DNA of 64,000 nucleotides. Origin: MRBY01 sp943371005 (lineage in GTDB: Bacteria; Cyanobacteriota; Cyanobacteriia; Cyanobacteriales; MRBY01). The translations under genes were made by a program, and so were the position numbers. Location of the stretch: positions 203,006 through 267,005 of the forward strand of contig CALRTB020000005.1 in assembly GCA_943371005.1 (NCBI GenBank), read 5' to 3'. The notes under the pieces were generated by a model that saw nothing but the letters and a program-made list of their open reading frames with translations, ran no database searches and was not told the origin of the DNA. Positions within the stretch are counted from its first letter, which is position 1; each line of letters starts with the position of its first letter. This document shows positions 35,885-44,790 of the stretch, one piece after another.

Positions 35885-38152
35885 ATGACTGCTTCTTCTG
35901 TTCAATTAACTGCCGCATCCGAAACAGAAAAATTTGATGTGCCGTTGCCCACTTGGTTGAAAAATTACCTCTATCAGCCAGAGCAATTGGTTGGGGTCTC
36001 CGAAGGCGATCGCCAACTCATCGGTGAAGCCTTTCGCTTTGCCCATGCCCTCCACGAAGGCCAAACCCGTAAATCCGGCGAACCTTACATTGCCCATCCC
36101 ATTGCCGTAGCAGGGCTATTGCTCGACCTAGGCGGCAACGGGGCGATGATTGCGGCGGGCTTTCTCCATGATGTGGTTGAAGACACAGAAGTCAGTCCCG
36201 AAGAAATCGAAGAACGCTTTGGGGCCGAAACCCGCAAGCTCGTCGAAGGAGTCACCAAACTCACCAAATTTACCTTTTCGAGCAAAACAGAACGCCAGGC
36301 AGAAAATTTCCGGCGGATGTTCCTCTCCATGGCCGAGGATATCCGGGTGATCGTGGTGAAACTCGCCGATCGCCTCCACAATATGCGCACCCTCGAACAT
36401 CTACGCCCCGACAAACAAGAGCGCATTGCCCTCGAAACCCGTGAAATCTTTGCGCCCCTAGCCAATCGTTTAGGGATTTGGCGCTTTAAGTGGGAACTCG
36501 AAGATCTCTGTTTCAAGTATCTAGAGCGGGAAGCCTACCGTTCGATGCAAAAACATATTTCCGAAAAACGCACCGAGCGGGAGGCCAAACTCGAAGAAGC
36601 CATCGAAATTATCCGCGATCGCCTGCGTCACCTGGGCCTCCACGTCTGGGAAATCAAGGGTCGCCCGAAACACCTCTACAGCATCTATCACAAGATGCAA
36701 CGACAGCACAAAGAATTTGACGAAATTTTTGACATCGCTGGGATTCGGATTATTGTCGAAACCAATGACGAATGTTACCGTGCCCTGGCGGTGATTCATG
36801 ATGCCTTTAAACCGATTCCTGGACGCTTTAAAGACTACATTGGCCTGCCGAAGCCCAACCGCTACCAATCCCTCCACACCACCGTCGTCGGCTTAAATGG
36901 TCGCCCCCTCGAAGTGCAAATTCGCACCATGGAAATGCACCACATCGCCGAATACGGGATTGCCGCCCACTGGAAATACAAAGAAGCCGGTCATTCCGCC
37001 GCTAGTTTCACCTCCGAAGACGAAAAATTCACTTGGTTGCGGCAACTGATCGAATGGCAAAGCGACCTCAAGGATGCGGAAGAATACATTGACAACCTCA
37101 AGGACAATCTCTTTGAAGATGATGTGTATGTCTTTACCCCCAATGGGGATGTGGTGGCCCTGGCCAAAGGCGCTACTTCCATCGACTTCGCCTACCGCAT
37201 TCACACCGAAGTGGGGAACCACATGAAAGGAGCACGGATCAATGGTCGTTGGTCAGTGTTAGAGAAAAAACTCCGCAATGGCGATATCGTCGAAATTATT
37301 ACCCAAAAAAATGCCCACCCCAGCCTCGATTGGCTCAATTATGTGGTCACCCCCAGTGCCAAAAATAGGATTCGCCAATGGTTTAAGCGATCGCGGCGGG
37401 ATGAAAACTTAGCACGGGGCCGTAGCTTACTCGAAAAAGAACTGGGAAAAACGGGCCTCGATTCGATCCTCAAATCCGAAGCGATGCAAACCGTTGCCCA
37501 CAAGTGTAATTACCAAAATACCGAGGATCTGTTGGCGGCCCTGGGTTACGGCGAAGTCACCCTCAACCAAGTGGTGAACCGCTGGCGGGATCAAGTGCGC
37601 GACCAGGAAGAAGAACATCTCCCCCAACTGGAGCTAGAGGCTTCTTTAAACACAGCGACAAAACCCCCTAAGCCCCTCCAAGATAGCCATAAATACCCCA
37701 TTGCTGGCATTGAAGGGTTGGTTTATACCATCGCCAGTTGTTGTGCGCCCTTGCCCGGCGAACCGATTATCGGCATTGTCACCCGCAGCCATAAGGGGAT
37801 TTCTATTCACCACCGCAGCTGCGCCAATGTGCAAAACTTCGATGGCGATCGCCTAATTCCTGTCAGTTGGAACCCCAGCATCGACCAAAAACACGCCCCT
37901 GTTTACCCCGTGGATCTCCGCATTGAAGTCATTGACCGGGTAGGGGTGCTGCGGGATATTTTGTCACGCCTAAGCGACCAGCACATCAACGTGCGGAGTA
38001 CCAATGTAAAAACGAGCCACGGCCAACCGGCAATTATTTCTTTGCGGATTGAAATTCGTAACGCCCAACAACTGGCCCACAGCATTAATCAAATTAAAAA
38101 TATGAGTGACACCTTAAATGTGCGCCGCGTCACCCAAATCGAGCAGGAATAG
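35885..38152 (+). CDS. Bifunctional (p)ppGpp synthetase/hydrolase
   Basis: 755 residues of the long Rel/SpoT type. The HD hydrolase domain has KSGEPYIAHPIAVAGLL near 63 and GFLHDVVEDT near 95. The synthetase domain has YSIYHKMQRQ near 268, FDIAGIRIIV near 285 and GRFKDYIGLPKPNRYQSLHTTV near 316. The RxKD form (RFKD) is what bifunctional enzymes carry rather than the ExDD of RelA. TGS (VFTPNGDVVALAKGATSIDFAY) and C-terminal ACT (LRIEVIDRVGVLRDILSRL) domains are intact. It sets stringent-response alarmone levels. The leader has a strong hairpin. Confidence 0.93.
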   Translation: MTASSVQLTAASETEKFDVPLPTWLKNYLYQPEQLVGVSEGDRQLIGEAFRFAHALHEGQTRKSGEPYIAHPIAVAGLLLDLGGNGAMIAAGFLHDVVEDTEVSPEEIEERFGAETRKLVEGVTKLTKFTFSSKTERQAENFRRMFLSMAEDIRVIVVKLADRLHNMRTLEHLRPDKQERIALETREIFAPLANRLGIWRFKWELEDLCFKYLEREAYRSMQKHISEKRTEREAKLEEAIEIIRDRLRHLGLHVWEIKGRPKHLYSIYHKMQRQHKEFDEIFDIAGIRIIVETNDECYRALAVIHDAFKPIPGRFKDYIGLPKPNRYQSLHTTVVGLNGRPLEVQIRTMEMHHIAEYGIAAHWKYKEAGHSAASFTSEDEKFTWLRQLIEWQSDLKDAEEYIDNLKDNLFEDDVYVFTPNGDVVALAKGATSIDFAYRIHTEVGNHMKGARINGRWSVLEKKLRNGDIVEIITQKNAHPSLDWLNYVVTPSAKNRIRQWFKRSRRDENLARGRSLLEKELGKTGLDSILKSEAMQTVAHKCNYQNTEDLLAALGYGEVTLNQVVNRWRDQVRDQEEEHLPQLELEASLNTATKPPKPLQDSHKYPIAGIEGLVYTIASCCAPLPGEPIIGIVTRSHKGISIHHRSCANVQNFDGDRLIPVSWNPSIDQKHAPVYPVDLRIEVIDRVGVLRDILSRLSDQHINVRSTNVKTSHGQPAIISLRIEIRNAQQLAHSINQIKNMSDTLNVRRVTQIEQE

Positions 38153-38270
38153 CAGACTAAGTGATCATACTGAGAATCTCTGAAAGGTCGTCAAATTAAC
38201 ATTAGAGGGCCGATTGCTAGGGCAGTAACCCGTTAGAATAACTATATAGTTCTTTTGGCGCCTAGAATCT

Positions 38271-39338
38271 ATGACCGCTGATTCTGCCTCAATGCAGGAT
38301 GATCAACCGTTAATTCTTGTCATTGATGATGATCCAATTTCGCGTCGCCTGATTCGCTTTTGGATGGAAAAAGAAGGTTATGCAGTTGCTGAAGCAACCA
38401 ATGGTCAAGAGGGACTAGAAATGTTCCAAAAAACCATGCCCGATATTATCTTGTTAGATTTTATGATGCCGGTCATGGATGGCTTGGAATTTTGCGAGGC
38501 CTTTCGACAACTCCAAGCCAGCACTGGAATCCCCTCCTCAAAAAATACGGAATTGTCCCAGGAAACGCTTCTGCTCCGTCAAGAATTGGTGGCCTATCAG
38601 CAGGCAGAAGATCTACTCACAAAGATTGCGCGTACTCCCATCTTGATGATTACGGCCCGGGAGGATGATGAGTCAGTAACCAAGGCCTTCACCGCTGGCG
38701 CAACGGACTTCATCACCAAACCGATCCACTGGACAATTTTGCGGCAACGGGTGCGCCATCTCATTTACCAGGCAAAGCTCTACCAACGTTTGGAAGCGAC
38801 GAATGTGCAATTGCAACGGTTGGCGGCTTTGGATCCTTTGACCCAACTGGCAAATCGTCGGGTTTTTGATTTGGTTTTAGAGCGGCAATGGCGACTGATG
38901 CTCCGAAATCAAATTCCCCTCTCGATTATTTTTATTGATGTAGATTTTTTTAAAAATTACAACGATACCTATGGCCACCAAGCTGGCGATCATTGTTTGT
39001 TTGAGGTGGCCCAGGCGATCGCCAGCCAAGTGAAGCGACCCACAGATTTAGTTGCCCGTTATGGTGGCGAAGAGATCATCGTGATCTTGCCAGACACCCC
39101 CAGTGCTGGGGCGCAGTTGTTAGGAGAAAATATCATCGAGCAAGTGCGCAGTTTACAGATCCCCCACCAGAGCTCTTTGGTTTCGCCAATCGTCACGGTG
39201 AGTTTGGGCATCGCCTCCGTGGAAGCGGACTGTGTTACGAGTCCAGAAAAATTTGTCGCCCTTGCAGATTGTGCGCTGTATGAAGCCAAGGCCCGGGGCC
39301 GCAATCAAATGGTCGCTAAGGTGTGGGATCAGGATTGA
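38271..39338 (+). CDS. Response regulator with GGDEF diguanylate cyclase domain
   Basis: 355 residues. An N-terminal receiver has VIDDDPISRR near 18, the phospho-acceptor in IILLDFMMPVMDG near 64 and ITKPIHW near 144. About 45 extra residues, rich in E, Q and L, split the receiver between helix 3 and strand 4 (around 85-122). The GGDEF domain follows with RYGGEEIIVILPD near 262. RPTD five residues before GGEE is a product-inhibition I-site (RxxD). It makes cyclic di-GMP when activated. The partner kinase is not adjacent. Confidence 0.88.
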   Translation: MTADSASMQDDQPLILVIDDDPISRRLIRFWMEKEGYAVAEATNGQEGLEMFQKTMPDIILLDFMMPVMDGLEFCEAFRQLQASTGIPSSKNTELSQETLLLRQELVAYQQAEDLLTKIARTPILMITAREDDESVTKAFTAGATDFITKPIHWTILRQRVRHLIYQAKLYQRLEATNVQLQRLAALDPLTQLANRRVFDLVLERQWRLMLRNQIPLSIIFIDVDFFKNYNDTYGHQAGDHCLFEVAQAIASQVKRPTDLVARYGGEEIIVILPDTPSAGAQLLGENIIEQVRSLQIPHQSSLVSPIVTVSLGIASVEADCVTSPEKFVALADCALYEAKARGRNQMVAKVWDQD

Positions 39339-40182
39339 TCACTTGATAAATGGCAGAATAGTCCGCTTCGGCAAGATTAAAAGCGATCGCCTGCTCGATA
39401 ATTTCTCGAATGCCTTCTAGTCCAGTCGTATCAAGGCCCACGGTTTTTGCGGCGGCCAAAAAGAGCTTGGTGTCTTTGAGTAAATGCTTCGTTGGGAAGT
39501 TGGGATTTTCAAAGGTGCGATCGCCCATGCGGGGTAGTTTTTTATCAAAGGTGGGGGCATAGAGGGCGCTATCGCGCAAAATCCCCATAAATTTATCAAG
39601 ATCGACTTTTTCTCGCTGAATCAAGCCTAGACTCAAGGAAAAACTAGCTGTTAAACCTGCAATCAACTGATTTAAAGCCAGCTTCAGGGCTGCCGCTTGA
39701 CCCACTGCACCAATATATTTCGGGTCTTGCCCCAGGGTTTTAAAAATCGGCAAACAGGCTTGGAACAATGTTTCTTCGCCCCCCACCATTACGAGCAATG
39801 TCCCTTTTTTCGCTTCGGGGATACTGCCCAGCACCGGCGCTTCTAAATACTGGCCTTGACGCCGCTGAACTTCTTCGGCGATCGCCTTACTTTCTTCTGG
39901 GGCAATGGTGCCCATCTGGATAATAATTTTTTCTGCAAAGGAAGTGTCTGGATTTTCAAATAAAACCGTTTGGATTGCCGCCGCATCACTGAGGGTTAGA
40001 ATCAAATAATCGCTATTGGCGATCGCCGCTTGAGGATCTGTCGTTATTGTTAAACCTTGTTCTTCTAAGGGATGCAGTTTTTCTGCGGTGCGGTTATGGG
40101 CAGTCACCGAAAAATTTTCCTGGGCCAATTTCAAGGCGATCGGTGTGCCCATTAGTCCCATTCCAAAAACGCTAATTCTCAT
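39316..40182 (-). CDS. NAD(P)-dependent beta-hydroxyacid dehydrogenase family protein
   Basis: 288 residues from ATG (MRISVFG). The Rossmann motif is VFGMGLMGTPIA at 5-16. EAPVLGSIPEAKKGTLLVMVGG near 117 is the substrate-binding signature (D/E-A-P-V-x-G-x-x-x-A) and LALNQLIAG near 167 has the conserved N. In this family the catalytic residue is a Lys four residues before that Asn, yet the sequence reads AAALKLALNQ, so the Lys is present. It may act as a 3-hydroxyisobutyrate or succinic semialdehyde/glyoxylate reductase; I cannot tell which. It overlaps the GGDEF gene tail to tail by 23 bp. Confidence 0.82.
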   Translation of the reverse strand: MRISVFGMGLMGTPIALKLAQENFSVTAHNRTAEKLHPLEEQGLTITTDPQAAIANSDYLILTLSDAAAIQTVLFENPDTSFAEKIIIQMGTIAPEESKAIAEEVQRRQGQYLEAPVLGSIPEAKKGTLLVMVGGEETLFQACLPIFKTLGQDPKYIGAVGQAAALKLALNQLIAGLTASFSLSLGLIQREKVDLDKFMGILRDSALYAPTFDKKLPRMGDRTFENPNFPTKHLLKDTKLFLAAAKTVGLDTTGLEGIREIIEQAIAFNLAEADYSAIYQVINPDPTP

Positions 40183-40229
40183 CAAGTCTTGCTTCTATAA
40201 ACATCATCTACCATCTTCCCCCAATTATT

Positions 40230-40321
40230 CTCCCTTGAGGAAACAGGCTATTAATCCTCGGCCGTCAGGCCGGAGGGTGCTTTTCTCCCCTAGAGAGAGG
40301 TGGTCGAAGACCGGAGGGTGT
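40230..40321. repeat. Palindromic repeat locus B
   Basis: Two copies of module 1. The first has its outer stem broken by about 20 inserted bases, then GCC-GTCA-GGC and GGAGGGTG. The second has the GGTC-GAA-GACC loop stem. It lies between the dehydrogenase start and the porin terminator. Confidence 0.8.
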
Positions 40322-40326
40322 CCAAT

Positions 40327-40352
40327 AGAAAACCCCACCCGGAGGTGAGGCT
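40327..40352 (-). terminator. Intrinsic terminator of porin gene
   Basis: On the minus strand CCTCACC and GGTGGGG form a seven-pair stem (one G-T) with a TCCG loop, followed by TTTTCT, about 55 bases after the porin stop. Confidence 0.8.
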
Positions 40353-40406
40353 TTCTCAAAATCAAAAAGTGCGTGAGTTAAGTCTATCTAAGTAAAGTGA
40401 ACTAAC

Positions 40407-42137
40407 TTAGAAAGTGAAGGTAGTGCGGAGAGTACCGATAATTGCATCTTCTTCGTCGAATACACCTTGAGCTGCATCCTTCAACCAGATCACGCCAGGA
40501 GTGATAGAAATCCCGTCGGTAAGTTGGTATTTGTAGAAACCTTCAACTTGAAGAGGAGTTTTGAGATCGCCTTCTGCTACATAAGGAGGAGCACCGGCGA
40601 ACAGACCAAGAACATTACCTTCTTTACCAAGGTCATTGAAAGCTACACCGAGACCATAGCTCCAGATATCCACACTGTCATCTGCAAGAGTAATCTCTGC
40701 ATCAGTGTACATCCCGTAAGCGGCCAGGGAAACTTTATCGGTGATATCAAACTTACCTTGGACACCGTAACTGTTCGCTTGTGTACGGCCATATCCAAGC
40801 AAGTTGGCCCAGATAGTGCCATTAACAGCAGCGCCGCCGCCGAAATCATAGATTGCGCCACTATCGTGATAGCTATTGACATAGGTTGCACCGAGTTCAA
40901 TGCGATCGCCGAGGTTGAAAGCAATCTGAGCCAATGCACCGTATTCACCGTTGAAGAGGCCGTCACCTTCTGCAGAAGAGCTTGCTTCATCAGCTAAGTA
41001 ACCCAAGGAGATATCAACGGGGCCGAGAGGCATGTTGAAACCAAGACCAGAGCCACCACCAATGGTATAGATGGGGCTAGAAGCAGCAAGTTGAGTTAAA
41101 GAACCACTACCGCCAGTGAAGTCTTCAAGACCAGTTGCACCGAAGGTCGTGCTGGTGTAGTCACTGTGGAGACCACCAAAAGCGGCTAAGTAAGCATTTG
41201 CTTTACCAACGGGGAAGTAATAAGCCAACCAGTCAATAACAACATCGTTACCTGTGTCAAGGTTGAAAGTTTGGAAGCCGACACCATCGCCAACGCCAAT
41301 TTCGTCGGAGATATTAGTGGGGGATAAGGAAGCAGAGTTACCAGCAGTCAAGCGGGTGATTAAAGTATCTTTACCGGTAAAGCTAGTCTCAAGTGTTAGC
41401 CGAACGCGATCTGTAAATGTGGTTACAGTGTCATCATCATCGATGCCAATAAATCCAGTTCTTTGCAAGAATTCTGCGTTTTCACCAGCTGAAAACAATG
41501 CCTCTGCTACGCTTAATCCATCAGAAACATCAAAGTCACCGTTCTCAAATTCTTCGGCAGCATCAAGTAAAAAATCAAGAGAGTTTGTGTCTCCCCAGCT
41601 GTCGCCGATCGCGAAGATTACTTCACCGCTTAGCTTGGTGGTGGTGGAGAACTGATGGTCTTCGAGGAATTCAACACGACCTTCAAGATCATCTACACGA
41701 GCACCGAGGGTAGCGAGTTCAGCCTCGAACTCATTGATCAAGCGACGGAGTGCAGCAAGATCTTCGGGGGTTACTTCAGAACCACCAGTTTGAATCATGC
41801 GCTCGATCTGTTGTAAACAAGCGTTTAGACCAGCAGCAAATTCATAACGACTGAGGGGACGGTTACCGCGGAAGGTGCCATCGGGATAACCCACGATACA
41901 GTTGTAGTTTTCGACTAGGTTACGAAGCGCGTCAAAAGCCCAGTCAGAAGGGGAAACATCGCTGAGTTGGAAAACGCTGTTTACCTGAGCAATGTCACCT
42001 TGGCTGTAGGTGTTGATTTGATTAAGAAGTTCGCTGTTATTTGCTTGTGCCTGAGCAGTGCCAGCAGTGGCAACAGAGACGCCGACAGCAGCGGAAGCAA
42101 TGGATAGGGACTTCCAGAGAGATAAAGATGTTTTCAT
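40407..42137 (-). CDS. Iron-uptake porin (SLH domain plus OprB)
   Basis: 576 residues from ATG (MKTSLSLW) with AGGA eight bases upstream. A signal peptide ends at TAQAQA near residue 28. An SLH domain follows (VSPSDWAFDALRNLVENYNCIVGYPDGTFRGNRPLSRYEFAAGLNACL, about 57-105), then a short coiled coil (EFEAELATLGARVDDLEGRVEFLE) and a long beta-barrel OprB region ending in the aromatic TFTF. This is the major cyanobacterial outer membrane protein type, anchored to the peptidoglycan-linked polymer through SLH, and passing iron and small ions. A terminator lies downstream and a 280-bp upstream region probably holds its promoter. Confidence 0.9.
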   Translation of the reverse strand: MKTSLSLWKSLSIASAAVGVSVATAGTAQAQANNSELLNQINTYSQGDIAQVNSVFQLSDVSPSDWAFDALRNLVENYNCIVGYPDGTFRGNRPLSRYEFAAGLNACLQQIERMIQTGGSEVTPEDLAALRRLINEFEAELATLGARVDDLEGRVEFLEDHQFSTTTKLSGEVIFAIGDSWGDTNSLDFLLDAAEEFENGDFDVSDGLSVAEALFSAGENAEFLQRTGFIGIDDDDTVTTFTDRVRLTLETSFTGKDTLITRLTAGNSASLSPTNISDEIGVGDGVGFQTFNLDTGNDVVIDWLAYYFPVGKANAYLAAFGGLHSDYTSTTFGATGLEDFTGGSGSLTQLAASSPIYTIGGGSGLGFNMPLGPVDISLGYLADEASSSAEGDGLFNGEYGALAQIAFNLGDRIELGATYVNSYHDSGAIYDFGGGAAVNGTIWANLLGYGRTQANSYGVQGKFDITDKVSLAAYGMYTDAEITLADDSVDIWSYGLGVAFNDLGKEGNVLGLFAGAPPYVAEGDLKTPLQVEGFYKYQLTDGISITPGVIWLKDAAQGVFDEEDAIIGTLRTTFTF

Positions 42138-42439
42138 TTGTTTTTCCTCACACATTCGGCGCTACATTCTGAGTTCAGATTAGGCCTTTGTATCAATCAT
42201 ATTAGCTCAAAATTTTGGATTGGGAATGGATCCGTCATAAGAATTTTTTGATGATTCCTTTACCTATCCATTAAGTAAAAGTTACCTGAGAAGTTTTGTC
42301 AGAAATGTTACAGCACTGGCCCCTAGATCCTTGGACGATAGAGCGCTTTTACTGGATTCTTTCTTTAGAGAGAAAATCTGCAAACTTCCCAGATGTCTTT
42401 CCTTAATGTTTTATTTGAGGTGTTGGCGGCCTTCGACGT

Positions 42440-42718
42440 TTACAGTTGATTGAAAGTTCCGGCGAGGTCGAAATCTTTCTGGGTGAGGCCGCCAGCGTCG
42501 TGGGTGGTGAGGTTTACAGTAACTTTGTTGTAGGAAATTTCGATGTCAGGGTGATGGTCGGCGGCTTCGGCAGGTTCGACGAGTTTGTTCACAAAGTCAA
42601 TGGCCTCGACGAAGTTTTTGAATTTGAAGAGACGTTGGATTTTGTTATCAACTTTTGACCATTCAGGAAATTGACTCAGTTGCGCTTGGATTTCGGTGTC
42701 GGTCAATCGGGTTGCCAT
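42440..42718 (-). CDS. 4a-hydroxytetrahydrobiopterin dehydratase
   Basis: 92 residues, full length for PCD/DCoH. The catalytic EAADHHPDIEISYNKVTVNLTTHDAGGLTQKDFDLA spans about 51-86, with H-H-P-D and a third His in THDAGG. It regenerates pterin cofactor after hydroxylation; in cyanobacteria the physiological partner is often unclear. TAGGAGGT about nine bases before the ATG is a strong ribosome binding site. A 23-codon ORF with an even better site lies about 150 bp upstream. Confidence 0.9.
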   Translation of the reverse strand: MATRLTDTEIQAQLSQFPEWSKVDNKIQRLFKFKNFVEAIDFVNKLVEPAEAADHHPDIEISYNKVTVNLTTHDAGGLTQKDFDLAGTFNQL

Positions 42719-42870
42719 GGAGAAAACCTCCTATAAAAAACTATCCGCCCTTACTAGGGTTATCTCTACGATAACGAAGCAAGAGCGGTCTAGTCGGGTC
42801 TCTTTAGTTAAACTCTGACTGCCGGAAGGAACTCCGACTCTCTTAACTTACTCAAAGAGCAAGCAAAATT
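42719..42870 (-). promoter_or_regulatory. Structured spacer between small ORF and pterin dehydratase
   Basis: About 150 bases with internal complementarity. On the minus strand AGTCGG near the start pairs with CCGACT about 40 bases later, and CTCTTTGAG/CTCTTG sequences flank. It could be an untranslated spacer or a leader that reacts to ribosome position on the small ORF. The pairing is read by eye only. Confidence 0.3.
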
Positions 42871-42942
42871 TTAGAGAACAGCCCCGGCGCACAGCCGATT
42901 TACTTTAACTGTGAGACCCATGTTGTTACTACTGTCATTCAT
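42871..42942 (-). CDS. Candidate small ORF with perfect Shine-Dalgarno
   Basis: A 23-codon frame, beginning MNDSSNN and ending GAVL, preceded by AGGAGGTGAT four bases before the ATG. That is a full match to the 3' end of 16S rRNA, better than almost any other gene here. No membrane segment or known motif is seen; one cysteine is present. It is the next gene upstream of the pterin dehydratase on the same strand. It may be a real small protein, or a leader ORF controlling the dehydratase; I cannot decide. Confidence 0.45.
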   Translation of the reverse strand: MNDSSNNMGLTVKVNRLCAGAVL

Positions 42943-43026
42943 GGGCATCACCTCCTATTCTCCGGCAGGTTTTATCCGGTAGAACTCTTTTATGCTGGCA
43001 CAAGCATTCAGAAACTTCAACTTGTT

Positions 43027-43156
43027 CACTCCTCTAGTTCCTCTCTAGGGACCACCCCTCTAACTCCCCTCCAGGGGAGAAAAGCGCCCTCCGCCTTCGG
43101 CACCTCCCTCAAGGGAGAGGCACCCTCCGCCTTCGGCACCTCCCTCAAGGGAGGAT
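43027..43156. repeat. Palindromic repeat locus C
   Basis: Two module-2 units (one CTCCCCTCCAGGGGAG) followed by two tandem module-1 units with the short GCC-GAA-GGC loop stem. It touches the tldD stop codon at 43159. Confidence 0.85.
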
Positions 43157-43158
43157 GT

Positions 43159-44592
43159 TTAGCCGACGACGACATCACGAATGCGCAGGGAAGGGCCACC
43201 ACAACCGACGGGCAAACCGCTTTGGCCGCTTTTGCCGCAACCGCCGGATTCGTCCCAATAAAAATCGTCGGCGATCGCCTCAATATTTTTTAAAGTTTTA
43301 AAGACGTTGCCAGAGAGGGTGACATCCTTGACGGGTTCCGCAATTTTGCCATCCCGGATCATCCAGGCTTCCCCAGCACTAAAGGTAAACATTTCACCGT
43401 TGGTCATGCCGCCGAGCCAGTTTTTCGCGTAGACCCCTTCTTTGATGTCCGTCGGCAAATCGGCAACGGGCGTTTGACCCCGTTTGATCCAGGTATTTGT
43501 CATGCGAACAATGGGCGGATAGTGATAATTCAAACAGCGAGCATTGCCTGTCGGTTGTTCCTCAAGCTTGCCAGCGGTTTCGCGGGAATGGAGGCGGCCC
43601 ACGAGTTTACCGTCCTTGATCAATTGCGTCGTGGTAGCGGGAACCCCTTCGTCATCATACAAATAACTGCCGCGATGGCCCTCCGGTGCGGCTCCGTCAA
43701 AAATTTGGAGGTCTTCCCTACCAAATTGTCGGCCCATGCTCATGGTTTCGAGGAGGTCGGGGTTTTCGTAGGCCATATCCGCTTCCGATAGATGGCCAAA
43801 GGCTTCGTGGACAAATAGTCCGGTCAAAATGGGATCAATGACAACGGTATAGGTGCCGCCTTTGGCTGCGGGGAGAGTTAATGAATTAACGGCGCGTTGG
43901 GCTGCGCCTTTGACCTGTGCATCAAGGTTTTCGAGATCTTCGTAGGCTTTGCGGGAGCCGGTGGTTTCTCGCCCCGTTTGAACCGTTTCACCATTACGGG
44001 CCGTGGCCGAAAAACGCATTTCCAGATCAACCCAGGACTGTTCGATCAGGGTGCCTTCTGAAGTCGCCAGAATTATATGCTGGGTGCTGTCGCCATAGCT
44101 CACCTTGGTGCTGGCAATTTTGCCGCTGTGGCTCAGGAGAAGATCACTGTAGCGATCGCATAATTCTTTTTTCCGTTGGAGCGGGACTTGGCGCGGGTCG
44201 GTGCCGCTTAGGGGTAAAGTGCAAACCGCTTGGATTGGGTCAATGGGAGCCAAAATGGTTTCGTCGTCACCGATTAAAATTGCGGCGGCGATCGCCTCTT
44301 CAATGCGAAGCCTTAGATTTTCGAGATTATTAAACGCCGCGAACCCCCAACCCCCTTTATGACAAACCCGCACCTGGCCCCCAAGGGAGGTACTTTCACT
44401 GAGGGTCTCGATCTTATTTGACCGCAAAACAATACTGCTACCGGCCGCTTGTTCCAAGCGGATCGACAAAAAATCTACCTGATTTTTATACCGTTGGATC
44501 AAATCCGTTAATTGATCCTTGTACCCAGCCAAAATTGTTTCCATCACTTTTGCCTTTTGATCTAAACCCTGAACATAAACCAATTTTGACAT
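43159..44592 (-). CDS. tldD: TldD-type metalloprotease
   Basis: 477 residues; a start at the second Met (METILAGY) is possible. The zinc motif HEAFGHLSEAD near 264 (HExxxH) is intact, as are GGMTNGEMFTFSAGEAWMIRDGKI near 395 and the C-terminal GCGKSGQSGLPVGCGGPSLRI. TldD with TldE/PmbA forms a protease that trims natural peptides or clears damaged proteins. The inactive partner PmbA is not adjacent. It is divergent from ocp. Palindromic repeat locus C begins right at its stop. Confidence 0.88.
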   Translation of the reverse strand: MSKLVYVQGLDQKAKVMETILAGYKDQLTDLIQRYKNQVDFLSIRLEQAAGSSIVLRSNKIETLSESTSLGGQVRVCHKGGWGFAAFNNLENLRLRIEEAIAAAILIGDDETILAPIDPIQAVCTLPLSGTDPRQVPLQRKKELCDRYSDLLLSHSGKIASTKVSYGDSTQHIILATSEGTLIEQSWVDLEMRFSATARNGETVQTGRETTGSRKAYEDLENLDAQVKGAAQRAVNSLTLPAAKGGTYTVVIDPILTGLFVHEAFGHLSEADMAYENPDLLETMSMGRQFGREDLQIFDGAAPEGHRGSYLYDDEGVPATTTQLIKDGKLVGRLHSRETAGKLEEQPTGNARCLNYHYPPIVRMTNTWIKRGQTPVADLPTDIKEGVYAKNWLGGMTNGEMFTFSAGEAWMIRDGKIAEPVKDVTLSGNVFKTLKNIEAIADDFYWDESGGCGKSGQSGLPVGCGGPSLRIRDVVVG

Positions 44593-44717
44593 TGACCTTG
44601 GCTCATTGAGTAAAGTGTTAAGGCGAGCCTAAAGACTAGCCTTGTCTCGGTTTTTCGCTTTGACTAATCAAAAGTAATGCCATTGCCAACATATTCTTAT
44701 CCGAGATGTAAACAATT

Positions 44718-44763
44718 GTTAAGTTTTTGTGTGTTAACCTTGACTCAAGGACAAAAACTCAAC
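44718..44763 (+). promoter_or_regulatory. Structured element upstream of ocp
   Basis: GTTAAGTTTTTGT at 44718-44730 and ACAAAAACTCAAC at 44751-44763 form a 13-base inverted repeat with one mismatch. Inside its loop CCTTG-ACT-CAAGG makes a second hairpin. The element ends 27 bases before the ocp ATG. It could be a leader hairpin or an operator; GTTAA/TTAAC half-sites also overlap it. Confidence 0.55.
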
Positions 44764-44790
44764 AATTCAACAATCACGGAGCACATTTGT

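Noticed and set aside
43085..43156. Two direct repeats of about 39 bases, CRISPR-like at first sight
   Set aside because: The units adjoin without unique spacers, contain self-complementary stems and recur as single copies at other loci, so they are palindromic repeat modules.
43026..43283. 85-codon open frame with repeated REVPKAEG residues
   Set aside because: It is a translation of palindromic repeat locus C and overlaps the tldD 3' end in another frame; similar spurious frames arise wherever module 1 is tandem.
44677..44790. 38-residue N-terminal extension of OCP
   Set aside because: The family begins at MPYTLDAA-type starts, GGAG precedes that ATG, and the extension region contains the structured leader.
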